Positions 24,160 to 35,275 of a DNA stretch of 64,000 bases are shown here, piece by piece (positions within the stretch are counted from its first letter, which is position 1; each line of letters begins with the position of its first letter). This DNA comes from Capitulum mitella. Taxonomy: Eukaryota; Arthropoda; Thecostraca; Pollicipedomorpha; Pollicipedidae. Under the pieces are notes generated by a model. It was not told where the DNA came from and did no database searches. It saw nothing but the letters and a program-made list of their open reading frames with translations. The stretch is from the NCBI GenBank assembly GCA_030062745.1, contig CP099850.1, forward strand, positions 5,828,001-5,892,000. The letters are read 5' to 3'. Made by a program: the position numbers and the translations under genes.

Positions 24160-25904
24160 ATCGCACATGGGCAACGAGCCTCCGATAGACCATGACATTA
24201 CGATAAAACCGGTTTACATGGTGTCTGGAGCTGACTGTGAGTCTTGGCTTATCAAAATTTGCGTGATTTGCATTGCACTTTGTGCAGTGGGCGTGCTGAG
24301 CTAAAATTGTCTGGCGACAAATGTTTTCATCTCGCGCTTAGTAATAAATAGCTTATCATGCTTTAGTCGAGCTTTGCCTGATAATTTGCCTCTGAAAATG
24401 AAAATCTGTAACGATCTTATCCCTCCAAGAAGAATATGCTTGGGATATATCCGAAGAAAAAAAGAAAGAAAAACTCCATGGCACGATACATTGTCTAGTT
24501 GTCATAACGATCAGGCATTTTCTGTTGAACAATATCCTTTTTTGTAATTATGTCCTATGGTATGTTTTCATAACTTTGCACTTAGCTCCATGTTCCTTTG
24601 GGCACTCGGCACCCGAATAAAAGTGCGATGTCAAAGTTGTAAATATTTGGAGACCGGCGACTGAAGTCTTTGCTACAAAACATCGTCATCCCTCTGACTG
24701 ACTCAACCGGGAATCAGAAAAATAAACTACATATCTCGTGCTTTATTCTAAAGATTAAGAGACATCGTGGAACCAAACGCAAAGTTCATATAAACAGGTC
24801 ATAGTGCCACTCTCTGTCCAAATTTTGCAACAGCGCAAGCCGGCGAGCTCACGAAATATACGCTGGACACTGATGCGTTCTTTCAAAATTTAGAAGCTGG
24901 GTACCAATCAATGACGAGGCAGTCCTTACATGTATCTTATGGCAATATTGTGGTATTACACATGCCAGTACATTGAAATTCAGTTGCAAAGAAACTGCAG
25001 TTGCAATGCACTAGCTAACCGGTGGTGAGAAATTATCAGACCTGTCCCAAATGTAAGTGTGGCACTCCAGCAACGAAAAGTGCAAAGCAGACGCATCAAT
25101 GTCCCAGAAATTCTGCATGGACCCAATCTGCGCCGTTTTTGGAAATACGCGCGATATGCGCGTGTTTCCAAAAACGGCGATTAAAAACAAAGACTTTAAG
25201 TCGAATTTCCAATTAACAACAAAGACTTTAAGTCATTCGCAGAGTTCGGATGCAGCTTCATTTTGGTACCATATTGTTCTATGACTGACGCCAATGTATA
25301 GCCTAGTTCCAAACATTAGAAACGAGAATGATGAATAGTTTCCACTCTTTAACAGCTGTTTTTGAATTGCATTTATGAAGTGTTGACGGCATATCGATTG
25401 GACAAATCTGCTGAACAAGTCATCAAAGCCCGGAGAACGCTCATTATTATTCGCGCGTGCATCTGTCAGATGGAAAAGTGAATTGGTCTTATTAGGCAGA
25501 ACTTATCTGCGAGGCATCAGTTATGCCCTGCTAACATTATCAGGGCTGACATCCAATCCTAGGCTTGACGCAGGGCACTGTTCCGACGTAACGTCATCAG
25601 CCCTGGCCAGGTTTCCCGATTCTGACCTGTGCCAAGAACCCTGAACTGATATCACCAGCTCCGGAGCTGATATCCCCGGCTCTGACCCGCGATGGCCAGT
25701 CCTTAATTGATGTCCCAACAATGACTTAATGGCCTCTGCGGGCCTGGTGACTTAGTGGTCTGGAAACGTTATGCATGGTTTTCCTTTTATGTCGCCGATA
25801 ATGACAACTATTGGCTGGTTCTGAGATCAGAGTCTGGAGTGTTCGCCTCTTCAGCAGCGTGAGCTGAGGTAGGATGAGCCTTATCACACTCAGCACCGGC
25901 ACCG
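24160..25904. other. intergenic, nothing recognised
   Basis: AT-rich. Contains one short palindrome (CGTTTTTGGAAATACGCGCG and its partner, about 25133-25175). No gene recognised. Confidence 0.4.
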
Positions 25905-26410
25905 CGCGGTGATCAGTGTCGCGGTCAGTACCGGTACCGGGCGGCAGTCATTGTCGCGGTCAGTACCGGTACTGGGTGGTGGTCATTGTTGCGGCCAGTA
26001 TCGGTACCGGGCGGTGGTCAGTGTCAGGGCCAGTACCGGTACCGGGCGGTGGTCAGTGTCGGGACCAGTGCCGGTACCGGGCGGTGGTCAGTGTCGGGAC
26101 CAGTACCAGTATCGGGAGGTGGTCGGTGTCGCGGCCAGTACCAGTACCGGGCGGTGGTCAGTGTCGGGACCAGTACCGGTACCGAGCGGTGGTCAGTGTC
26201 GGGACCAGTACCGGTACCGGGCGGTGGTCAGTGTCGGGACCAGTACCGGTACCGAGCGGTGGTCAGTGTCGGGACCAGTACCGGTACCGGGCGACAGTCA
26301 GTGTCGCGGCCAGTATCGGTACCGGGCGGCGGTCAGTGTCGCGGCCAGTATCGGTAGCGCGCGGCGGTCAGTGCCGCAGCCGGTACCGGTACCGGGCGGT
26401 GGTCGGTGCC
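25905..26410. repeat. 35-bp minisatellite, about 14 units
   Basis: The unit is built from ACCGGTACCGGGCGGTGGTC plus AGTGTCGGGACCAGT, 35 bp in total, with about 80-95% identity between units. Because 35 is not a multiple of three, the frame rotates with each unit. All three + frames nevertheless remain open, giving long Val/Pro/Gly/Arg-rich frames that should not be called genes. Confidence 0.9.
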
Positions 26411-27010
26411 CGTGACCATCAGTCCCGCCGCCGGGGCCCCGTCGCCGTCGTCTGGAACGAGCCGTCGTCACAATGAGCCCGGCCGGAGAAGGCGATCGAT
26501 GGGCCGAGCGGCCATTTACCACCGCCCGGCAAAAACGCGCCAGGCCCAGACGAAATCGGCGCGCGAAACAGGCGGCGGCCAAGCGGCGCACTCCGACAGT
26601 GACACGGGCGGCGGCGTCGGTATCGGCACCGACACTGACGTAGACACCGGCACTGTTCGCCGGTCGTCGACACCGACACCGACCAACGCGGTACCGGCGC
26701 CGACACTGGCCCAGGGGCCGAGCGGAGGATACGGACACAGACGCCCTGCGACGGGCACAGACACTGACACCGAGCGGCGGTCGGACGCCCGCACCGAGCG
26801 ACGGGCACTGACGCAGACTCACACGCCGACACCGACAGTCGCCGGCGGTCACGGTCACTGGCGCCGACACGGGCAACGGGAGTTGGACGCCGTGTCGTCT
26901 TTCGGTTCCAGCTCCGACTCCGGCCCGGCCCGGTCCCGGCTATGGCTCTGGCCCCGGCACGGGCTCTGGCTTCAGCGCTGGCTTCAGCATTCGGAAGCGC
27001 TAGCAGGGTA
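26411..27010. other. GC-rich, low-complexity block
   Basis: Degenerate short repeats (CACCGACACTGAC-like) and CpG-dense sequence, open on both strands. No domain recognised in the 201- and 214-codon frames. Confidence 0.4.
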
Positions 27011-27979
27011 GCTCCGGCAATTTTACGCTTTGTCGCACCACTACAAAGATGACAGCTTGCCACGTTACTGTGCTCAGTCAGCGAGAAGTTTTTAATCTAA
27101 CTTGGTGATTATCTGTCCTTTTATCCCTACAAAATATTAAATAAAAAACCTACTTCTACGGCAACTACACATTCCCCAATAACGACATAATACCCAAACT
27201 GCACTTGATGCAACCATCATTCAACAATTTATACATTTCAGTGCAGTGAGCCCTTTTGCTAAAACTTTTCATGAAATCTATTTGATTGGGAGGATAATTG
27301 GTGGCCAGGAAGGTTATGAAGGTAAAAATTTTTTTCGTCACTTCAAAGTACCCCCGTGTTAATTCCAATAAAAATAGTGCTCCGAGAGAAATGCTAATAA
27401 AATAGTGTTCCCAAAAAATTAGGCTGTTTGATCTACACAGTTTAAGAACACATCCTACGTACGTATTTGAAGGCCGTGCTAATTGATCGAACTAGTTACA
27501 CAGGAACATTACATTACAATGCACTGCAAAAGATGTATGCCCCCTCGCGCATTTCGGAACCTAAGCGTTCTTAAGAAACCATCTCTGTCCATGGCGTCCA
27601 TATCCTCGCCTGCCCGTACTCTGGTGAAGATATTTCTGTCATCACCTAACTATAACAGGCGTCCCGCCCGCCCGTAACGTCACGTATTAATTATACGGCC
27701 CAGTAGGAAGCCCGCGCCATACCGCCGTGGTGGCTGAGCGCATACAGAGAGGACGAGAAACCTGTTGAAAGCAGACACGGACACGCAGACACACGGACAC
27801 CTACAACCACAGTTCAAAAGTGCGTTGCTTTCGACATAGACCGGCTGGGGGTTAGTTGGTTGCGAATGGACTGTCGTGGAGTTCCACGTTTCGATCAAGT
27901 TGTCTAATGCTGTTTCATTCGGCGCCTGGGGCGACGTTACGTTACTTTTTCTAGCACTTGGCCTGTGGATCAAGGATCT
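27011..27979. other. intergenic, nothing recognised
   Basis: AT-rich; no gene recognised. Confidence 0.4.
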
Positions 27980-28426
27980 TTACAACACGCTTCTCGTGTG
28001 TTGGCTTGGACCCCATCGTTCCAGTGCGTTGTGACTGAATTTACGATTTTTTATTGGAGATGACCACTGATTAACGGCAAGGCACGAACAGCCATTCCTC
28101 AGGTGTTTTTCACGAGCCATTAGATTTAACGGAGCGATCGGCAACACGTGTAGCATATGTTTTTGCAACGGAACAAGAGCGAACATGTTGTTCCAAAGCT
28201 CACCGCAGGCAACATCCATTTTAGATACTGTTGGCGCAGAAATCTTTATAGTGAAAAGAAGCATTGGACACGGAAGCGCTTCGGGATCATTGTTCATGCT
28301 AATAATTATAAAGGTCTTAATTAGGCACACAGATCTGAGAAAGTCAAACGATTCTTCACGCCATCTCAGAACTCCATAACCTCCATGCTGTACCAAACCA
28401 GTTGTAAGTACTTTCACAATTATCAT
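27980..28426 (-). CDS. unrecognised 148-codon open frame
   Basis: A frame of ordinary amino-acid composition with no low-complexity tract. It is followed upstream on the same strand by two more unrecognised frames with protein-like composition (28477-28692 and 29369-29728). Together they could be debris of an unfamiliar transposon or of a dead gene. I recognise no motif, and no consensus splice sites clearly bracket the frames. Chance open frames remain the default explanation. Confidence 0.12.
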   Translation of the reverse strand: MIIVKVLTTGLVQHGGYGVLRWREESFDFLRSVCLIKTFIIISMNNDPEALPCPMLLFTIKISAPTVSKMDVACGELWNNMFALVPLQKHMLHVLPIAPLNLMAREKHLRNGCSCLAVNQWSSPIKNRKFSHNALERWGPSQHTRSVL

Positions 28427-28429
28427 CTT

Positions 28430-30930
28430 GTTGGCAAGGTTCTATGCATGATGAGGAACAACGGCCATTTGGGTTTTTAGACACCCGCAATTCTCATTCG
28501 TAATGTTGCATATTTGGGATGAGATGAAACGACTTCTCCCACCAATTCTTTTCCTTTATTTCTAGCCGAATTATGCCATTCTTTCATGTAACATCTAACA
28601 GTATCAATGATGCAAAGCATCCTGCAGCAAGCCGCAAGCCGACACCAATGGGCCCAAAGCAATGGGCCCAAAGCATTTTTTTCAACTTTCATTTGTGTTC
28701 AAGAAACGCTTTACCCAAATAACTTTAGACTTTCATACTGTGTAGCAGTCCCAGGCAATTTTTTACTGTAAATGTGTTTTTACTGTAATAAACTTTACTG
28801 TAGGCGTTCTTCGGCGTTGTCCGCTTCATTCTACTTTCAACAGAACCTTGACTTGTTCGCTCACTGCTATTTATGTGGCTGACACTAGGCGTATGGCGCG
28901 CTGACATTAAGTATGAAAGTCATGGCAAAACAAGCCCGTCCAGAGGTAGCATAGTACCGTTTCAGGCACGGATTTTGCATTTTGTTTGGATTGCATATCA
29001 TTTGTCGATAGTTGTCGCCAACCCTTGTTGAGATGAATTTATATACCGAAATATTGAACTAGGCCTCGTTCTGAAGTGGAACAGAAATATGCACCTACGA
29101 GCTCATTACAATGCCATCATGTACTGATCCACATGACATTGCACTGTTTTCTCTGGAAATGAGGACCCGGCAATGACATTTCCCTGAACTTGTACGCGAT
29201 GACTGGGCGGACGCGCATGGCTTTGGTCTGTCAGCATGGCGGATGCTGTGCCGCTTTACCGCGGGACCGTCCGGCACAGCATAACGGATGGCTGCAGGGG
29301 ACATCAGTCAGACCTGAGATTCTCGGGCAGCAGGTCAGCAGGTCACGAACGATAAAGGGAGAAGATTTTCAGAGATGATGTAGAGCCTTTGACGCACACT
29401 CGCAATACCAGGCATTCATCCAAAAACGATGGTCGCTAAAAGGCCTGGAAATTAAACCACCGTGAAGCAATCCTTGCCAGAGAAGGCCAAAATACAGGCA
29501 ACACAACTGTATGATTCGTGGACCGAAAGCATCTTTCCATACGGGAAGAGAGTGAAATAAACGAAAGCAATATGTCCAGCACTCATTGGGCCATGGTTGA
29601 AAGTGTCCACCGTCTTCCGTTTTTTCACACTGCACACAATTACGGGGTGAGCTTTTCTCCCCTCTACATATGAATGGTAGCATTTTCATGGATACCAGCA
29701 CGTCTAAAAACATGCGCCTTTCTCTCAAGCTTATTTCTGTTGGCTACGGAGGCAGAAATGCGGCTCCAGCGTCGCCTCGCTGCCTGCCAGGAACATTAAT
29801 GAAACTCCTGGGAGCGATTAACCCACAGACAACGGAACACTCTGACAACCGCCGTTCTTATCTTCTAGTTACAGCCTTATAATCCAGCCACGCTCTGCGC
29901 GGCGTCAGGCGTCAGTTTCCATGCGACCACATGTTCAGCGCTTGGGTCGAGATAGCTGCCAAGCGACGCATCATAAATGGATGCCAGTGTTTGCCGGTAT
30001 CTAGGACATCCCGAGGAATTACGCACGGTTCCTACAGAGCCCGGCCGTCGTCGCTCGGTTTTGTGAGACACGGAATGGCGATGGGGTTCTTTTTACCTTG
30101 TTTTGACCGTGATCTTTACAACTGTGTTAAGTGCGTAAAATTATCGTTAGTCGTACATCTGCGATGGACGTAATTTTTGGGCCACAGTATTTGCACCACA
30201 CCAGCTGCGGGTGTTTTCGCTGTTTGATATAGGTTTTTTCCTGCGACGAGAGCCACTGATGGCAGTAATTTGTCTTTTTTACCGGCACAGCCCTGTGTTA
30301 TTTGGTGGGCAAAGAAGGTCTGGTGGCATGTTTGCGAATCGTTTGCAGATGATACTGACCTATTGTCCCAGTAGGATGAAATCGATTGTTATTCATTGCG
30401 CAAAAAAACATCCTTGTGTGCTGCACCCAAAACAGAAACACATACTGGTGAAATGTTTTCAAAAAACCTACTTGGTTAGACGGTAGGATGAATTTAAAAC
30501 TGTACTGACTCCCACGTAAGTGTATTGATCACCAATCTAAAAAGTCAGGAACCTCAAATTTCAGTACATCCACCAGAACAAAATATCCTCTTTCTCAAAA
30601 CATTTTTGACCAAATCATCATAGGCCAGGTCGTACGACATCATAACATATGTCGTAAATGCTGCCTTCAGGCACTGCTTGGAGTCAAGCGTCCATGTTTT
30701 TCTTGCAATATGGCGTGAAGATGCTAATCAGGGATGAAACAAAGGGCAAGCATATGGTCATGAAAGTCATGTGTGACTTCATTTGACGCCAACCATAGTA
30801 ATTTCTCAACTTCGCCAGTGGCGATTTAGTCTTTCCTGCGACGAATCTGACTCCAGAGGCTGAAACATTGCAAAAAAACAAGACCAGTTTTAGTTTCTCG
30901 TGAGGTTCTACATTCGAAACATGCATAACG
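28430..30930. other. intergenic, nothing recognised
   Basis: AT-rich. The minus-strand frame at 29369-29728 (119 codons, Cys/Trp-rich) is unrecognised. No repeat or RNA identified. Confidence 0.35.
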
Positions 30931-30931
30931 T

Positions 30932-30940
30932 CCAAGGTCA
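30932..30940 (+). promoter_or_regulatory. FTZ-F1-type monomer site (CCAAGGTCA)
   Basis: Matches the published FTZ-F1/NR5A monomer consensus YCAAGGYCR. About 3.3 kb upstream of the receptor's first coding exon. Motif only. Confidence 0.2.
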
Positions 30941-31089
30941 GGGCATGAACTTGCTTGATCCTGTAATCTAGGTTGAACTTGATTTTTTCAAGGACGGGAT
31001 TTTTCTTGGCAACATTATTTCGTGGCAGCAATGCCGAACATTGTACACCAATGTTAGACTTTGATGTGACCGTCATGCTATCAAGGACC

Positions 31090-31098
31090 TCAAGGTCA
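31090..31098 (+). promoter_or_regulatory. FTZ-F1-type monomer site (TCAAGGTCA)
   Basis: Exact match to YCAAGGYCR, just outside the family 3 TTAA element. FTZ-F1 is an established competence factor in the insect ecdysis pathway. Relevance here is inference from position only. Confidence 0.22.
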
Positions 31099-31987
31099 AC
31101 ACATGGACCACTAACGAAGCCTCAGGCTATCGATTTCCGTTTGAATGGATGAAATAGGATCGTCCACCCTCGAAGCAGGCATAATGGGCAAAAACATCCT
31201 TTCTGTAACTGGAAGATAGCGAAATACCTCCGTCAGTGTTGGATTAACCCGCGCACGACCGTCGGTCCGTTACGATCATGCGCGACTGGGGGGCTGTTTC
31301 AGCCCCCCTCTAATTCGCGACCGGTTGGTCACGCAGTAAAAATAAGCACACGGTTGGAAAGCTTGTGACGAATAGAGCTCGACACAGGTCTCTTTTTTAG
31401 TTTTAAATAATATGTAAGCAATTTATGTCCTATATATGTTTTCCCATAGCCGACTGCATGAGACCGAGAAACGGCCTGAATCTCAAGGGCTGTGACTAAT
31501 AACGCATAAATAAACGCACCAGCGCACAAGTAAAGGTCCGCAAATGCCGATACATATCTTATTTCTCACATCTGTTAAATATATACGCGGAAACGTCGAG
31601 TTAAAAACACGGCAATTCTCGCGCCGGCTGTCGGCGTGCATCGCTTTCGTATGCAGTAACAAACTGACGGGAACCAATTTTAGCATTCCTTTATTTTTGC
31701 GAAAAACGCCTATCCATGTAAATTTTATTGATCTTACTGGTTCTTGTGATGGTTTTCCATGCTTAAATTTTGAAAAAAAATCATTAGTTGCCAATGTACA
31801 AAGTTGGTGGAGCTTTATTCGCTAGACCCTGTTTATTTCCAAAATAGGCAATTTTTTCAAACTTTTTGAGGTTCCTGGTGTAACTTCTGCCTGTGCAAGC
31901 TAGTTCTGCCATTTCCTACCCATTCTGAGTAATTCATCGTCGATTTTGACGGTGGTACATTTTGGCTGACTACAGTTATTCGTGGCC

Positions 31988-32000
31988 TGACCTCAGGTCA
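31988..32000. promoter_or_regulatory. everted half-site pair TGACCT-C-AGGTCA
   Basis: Two perfect half-sites in everted orientation spaced by one base, inside the family 3 element. Motif only. Confidence 0.25.
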
Positions 32001-32129
32001 ATGGCTAGAAGTCTACTTTGCCCAATGTAGGTAACTAGATGTCTGCTTCACTCCACACTAAAAGTATTATAAAATGCTCCGTCAATTTCCAAAAAAATGA
32101 CCACATGTCTTAAAAATGAACTTAACCTT

Positions 32130-32142
32130 AGGTCAATGACCC
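32130..32142. promoter_or_regulatory. candidate ecdysone response element (AGGTCAATGACCC)
   Basis: Inverted repeat of AGGTCA half-sites with one-base spacing. All 13 positions fit the Drosophila EcR/USP consensus RGKTCANTGAMCY. With equal base frequencies the expectation is about 0.06 matches per 64 kb, though half-site-rich repeats raise this. It lies inside the family 3 TTAA element, 2.06 kb before the first coding exon of an ETH-receptor-like gene. Receptor expression in insects is known to follow ecdysteroid. Function here is inference. Confidence 0.4.
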
Positions 32143-32281
32143 GGAAAATTCCGAAAAATTTTAGATAGGAGATTTGTTGCATCTATCAGGATCACTAATC
32201 CCTGCAAGTATTATTTAGATATCTTGTTTTCCGAAGAAGTTACAGGGCGCTCAACTTTTTTGGACATAGGTCTGTTTGACT

Positions 32282-32317
32282 TGACCTAGGTCAGGCACCT
32301 GACCTGACCTGAGGTCA
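32282..32317. promoter_or_regulatory. dense AGGTCA/TGACCT cluster
   Basis: TGACCT-AGGTCA (everted, no spacer) at 32282-32293 is followed by overlapping TGACCTGACCT at 32300-32310. AGGTCA follows at 32312-32317, so the last TGACCT and AGGTCA form an everted pair with one-base spacing. Five half-sites lie in 36 bp within the family 3 element. Confidence 0.3.
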
Positions 32318-32456
32318 AAACTTTGACACAACATGTAAAAATAATGAAGGAAAAGGTAAACAAAGTTTCGTGGCTCTGTGTTGTTTTGTTCTCTAGCAGT
32401 CCCAGAAAAACCTCAGGGGGCTGTCAACAGCCCCCCCCCAGTCGGAGGCGGGTTAA

Positions 32457-34190
32457 AATGGGCTGCGTCTGAATCAGAAACCGCCTTACACTTGGATTGT
32501 TCTACAGACTATTGTCTCGACAACCAAGGGTTTCCAAGTACAGACAATGTAGCTCCAGGAACCAATCTAGGAGGCGCTTGAGGATCTTTACCGTACGCCG
32601 CAACTCGCAGTGGTCCCATGGCTTATAACCTTTTCGGCCTCAGGTCCAATGCAAACCTGCGTTCGGCCCAGGAACGGGCAAGTGCGTTCTGGGATCCCAA
32701 CCTAGATCTGCAGGGCAACGTGCTCTATCTTCCGACCGCTTACCTGCCAGGTCATGGACACGGCCATGTGATATCCAACAGCACGCAATATTTTGTCGAG
32801 TAAACATAATGAAGATCAGTGCGTTTCTGGTCGAAATAACTGAGGGGCCGCAAATCACCTGTGGAGGCAGCGCGCGCCCGACCATCATGCTTGCGCTGGA
32901 AGACGGCATTGATCTTGTGGCCTCGTCTATCATTATAACAGCATCATGTGCTTTGTTCATGGACATTACTTTGGGTTTTCACGAAGGCCACAGAAGAGAC
33001 ATACTTTTCACTGTCAACTTGAGGACATGATTCGTCACATGCTTCGCACGTGAAACTGACGGTGCCGAAATGGCTGCACAGTTTATCTGTTACATGTTGG
33101 CCCCATACCAGAGGCAACACGCATAAGAATTTAACAAATTTAACAAAAACAAGTATGCATGTCGTGACAAGACCGTACTGGATATCACGTCGTATTAAAA
33201 GGGATCCATTGCAAATGAGAATCAAGGATAACAATACTAAGCAAACATGCAGAATGTTATTTGGCAGTCACAGCACTGGTAAACTAGGCATGTATTGTAC
33301 GGATACAGCGCGATATTGATGCACTACATTGGTCTATAATAATATAACTAAAAAGCGAAATCGTTGCGATACATGCAAAAAGTGCACAGTAAATGCGACA
33401 CATCATAGGGCATATGACGCAATGTTGACGCATCAAGACCTGAACTTTCTCAAACGACGCCATTAGAATATGTTTTTCGTGCGATATCTTATCGTTTACA
33501 ACATGTACCATTTACAGAGACTGTTCCTTACCTGTGTGCCTCGCAGGTTTGGTTTTCCACATTATTTTGGTTATGCTTTTTGCTATTCCACATTATTTTT
33601 TCACGAAGTTAAGCATTTATCGCGAAGGAGACTTACCGGTTTTAGGCCATTATTCGAAAGCGTCCAGCGCAAAGTATTTTAGGCCTAAGTAAGCAGTCCC
33701 TGCTGCACTGCTGCGTGGATATCGGAGACGCCCATTTATTCTGGCAGAGAAACAGTCAGCCAGAATGGCCCAAACAATCGATCATGGCAATTAACAGAAA
33801 ACAGCTGCACAAAAAAGCCCTCTGTTCCTCCAGACAGGCATCACCACTTGTTAACAATGAGGATTGTTCCCGCTCTCTTTTCCTCCAGACAGGCATCACC
33901 ATTGCGTAATAATGATAGTCGTTTCTATGGAAACGAAAACTGACACGTTGTTTCCCTGTCGGCACAAGAACATTGTCATGACTATGCTTTCTAGGTGTGC
34001 AGAAACAATTAGTGTATACTCGTAGACGTTCTTAGACATGGACCATCGAATACCGACTGACTACAGCTAGCGCTTCTAAAAACAAAATCACAAGACGAAG
34101 TTGCTATGTTATGTTCAAACCAGTGGAATAATTGCTGGTCAGGACTGGGCAGTCTGAGCTAGACTTTGAGTTGTTTTCGTCTCACCGCAG
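32457..34190. other. region upstream of receptor coding exon 1
   Basis: No gene recognised. It must contain the 3' part of the intron that ends at the acceptor TTTTCGTCTCACCGCAG (34174-34190). A tandem CCTCCAGACAGGCATCACCA duplicate occurs at about 33829 and 33881. Confidence 0.45.
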
Positions 34191-34243
34191 GTGCTCATTT
34201 CCGGGTCGGCCCATCTTCGGCTGCTCGACCAGCCGCTGCAGCG
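34191..34243 (+). other. ETHR: 5' untranslated part of receptor coding exon
   Basis: Pyrimidine-rich acceptor ending in CAG at 34190 makes 34191 the likely exon start. An in-frame ATG at 34166 lies in the intron, and the first ATG within the exon is at 34244. At least one non-coding 5' exon is therefore expected upstream. Confidence 0.6.
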
Positions 34244-35275
34244 ATGCAGCCAGCGGCGGCCGCCCTGCTGCTGCTGGCCGCGGCGCAGGCGGCCACGGCC
34301 GACGACATCTTCAGCCTGCTGCCGTCCGACTGTGCCGGAAACGTCTCGACGCGCGCGGAGGGCGCCGGAAATGTCTCGACGCGCGCGGAGGGCGCCGGGA
34401 ACGTCTCGGCGGGCTCGGACGGCGCCGCCGATTTCTGCGGGTGCCTGACGGAGAGCGGGCTCCCGCTGGAGCGCGGCCTGCGGCGGCAGATGCGGCGCAG
34501 CCAGCGCGCCATGATCGTCGCCCTCAACTGCACCAAGCTGCACGCCGACGCCACCGGGCAGCAGCTCAGCTTTCCGATGTATTACTCGCTGCCGTACCGG
34601 GCGGTGGGCGCCGTGTTCCAGGGGGCCGTGTTCGTGGTCGGCTTCCTCGGCAACATCATGGTGGTGCTGGTGGTGCGCCGCTCGCGCAGCATGCACACGC
34701 CGACCAACTGCTACCTCGTCAGCTTGGCCGTAGCCGACATCATCGTGCTGGTGGCCGCCGTGCCCAACGAGATCTCCACCTACTTCCTGGTGGCACAGGC
34801 CTGGATCTGGGGCAACGCCGGCTGCGCCATCCTCATCTTCCTGCAGAACATGGGCATCAACGCGTCGGCGCTGAGCGTGACCGCCTTCACGGTGGAGCGC
34901 TACATCGCCATCTGCCTGCCACTGAAGGCACGCACCATCTGCACCGTGCAGCGCGCCAAGCGCATCATCCTGGCCGTCTGGGCGTTCGCCTTCTGCTACT
35001 GCATCCCCTGGGTGTTCCTCACCAAGGTGGTGCCGGTGCACTACATCGGCGTCAGCGACGTGCAGGACTGCACGTTCAAGCTGTCGCGGCAGGAGTACTT
35101 GGGCTACTTCTTCGCCGACATCGTGCTGTTCTACGTGGTGCCGCTGGCGATCTCCAGCGTGCTTTACACCATGATCGCCGTGGTGGTATTCCGGCCGCCT
35201 CAGATCCTGAAGCAGGCCTGCGACCCTGGGTCCGCCTCACTGGAGGTCCGGACGACCAACAGCGCCCGAGCACAG
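34244..35275 (+). CDS. ETHR: ETH receptor-like GPCR, coding exon 1 (residues 1-344: signal peptide, TM1-TM5)
   Basis: Class A peptide GPCR, expected at the plasma membrane and, by family, to signal through Gq/calcium on binding a neuropeptide. The start (G at -3) gives a signal peptide, residues 1-19. A three-unit AGNVSTRAEG-type repeat with sequons (31-60) and N95CT follow. TM1 has GN137, TM2 LAVAD165 and VPNEI (173-177). Cys194 (start of TM3) and Cys276 (second outer loop) form the usual disulfide pair. The DRY equivalent is E218-R219-Y220; TM4 has W246 and P255, TM5 P300 and Y308. GINASALS, VERYIAIC and CTVQRAKRII are shared by TRH and ETH receptors; VPNEI and CTVQRAKRII favour the arthropod ETH receptor. 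The exon ends at CAG|GTCAG, phase 0, so ARAQ joins VIKML of exon 2. An EFLamide/TRH-type receptor is the main alternative. GPCR call near certain; subtype about 0.7. Confidence 0.93.
34334..34423 (+). repeat. 30-bp coding repeat adding N-glycosylation sequons
   Basis: Three consecutive 30-bp units start at 34334, 34364 and 34394, the third diverging at its end. Each encodes a 10-residue AGNVSTRAEG-like unit with one NVS sequon in the extracellular N-terminus. Confidence 0.9.

Larger units (their letters stand above)
31248..32452. mobile_element. TTAA element family 3 (piggyBac-like, non-autonomous)
   Basis: Bounded by TTAA at 31244-31247 and 32453-32456, with CCCGC at the left end and GCGGG at the right. 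Each end has a strong subterminal hairpin. On the left, GGGGGGCTG-TTT-CAGCCCCCC lies at about 31289-31309. On the right, GGGGGCTGT-CA-ACAGCCCCC lies at about 32416-32435. Both hairpins have 9-bp stems and are preceded or followed by GACTGG/CCAGTC, forming an inverted pair. There is no transposase frame. The interior carries clusters of AGGTCA/TGACCT motifs, including an ecdysone-element-like palindrome at 32130. It lies about 1.7 kb upstream of the receptor's first coding exon. Confidence 0.72.

Noticed and set aside
25909-26876. Open frames of 123-192 codons
   Set aside because: Repeat-derived Val/Pro/Gly/Arg sequence in rotating frames; no domain and several overlapping frames.
34139-35041. 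300-codon minus-strand open frame
   Set aside because: It lies opposite the GC-rich receptor exon 1; the + strand frame has unmistakable GPCR motifs, so this is its shadow.
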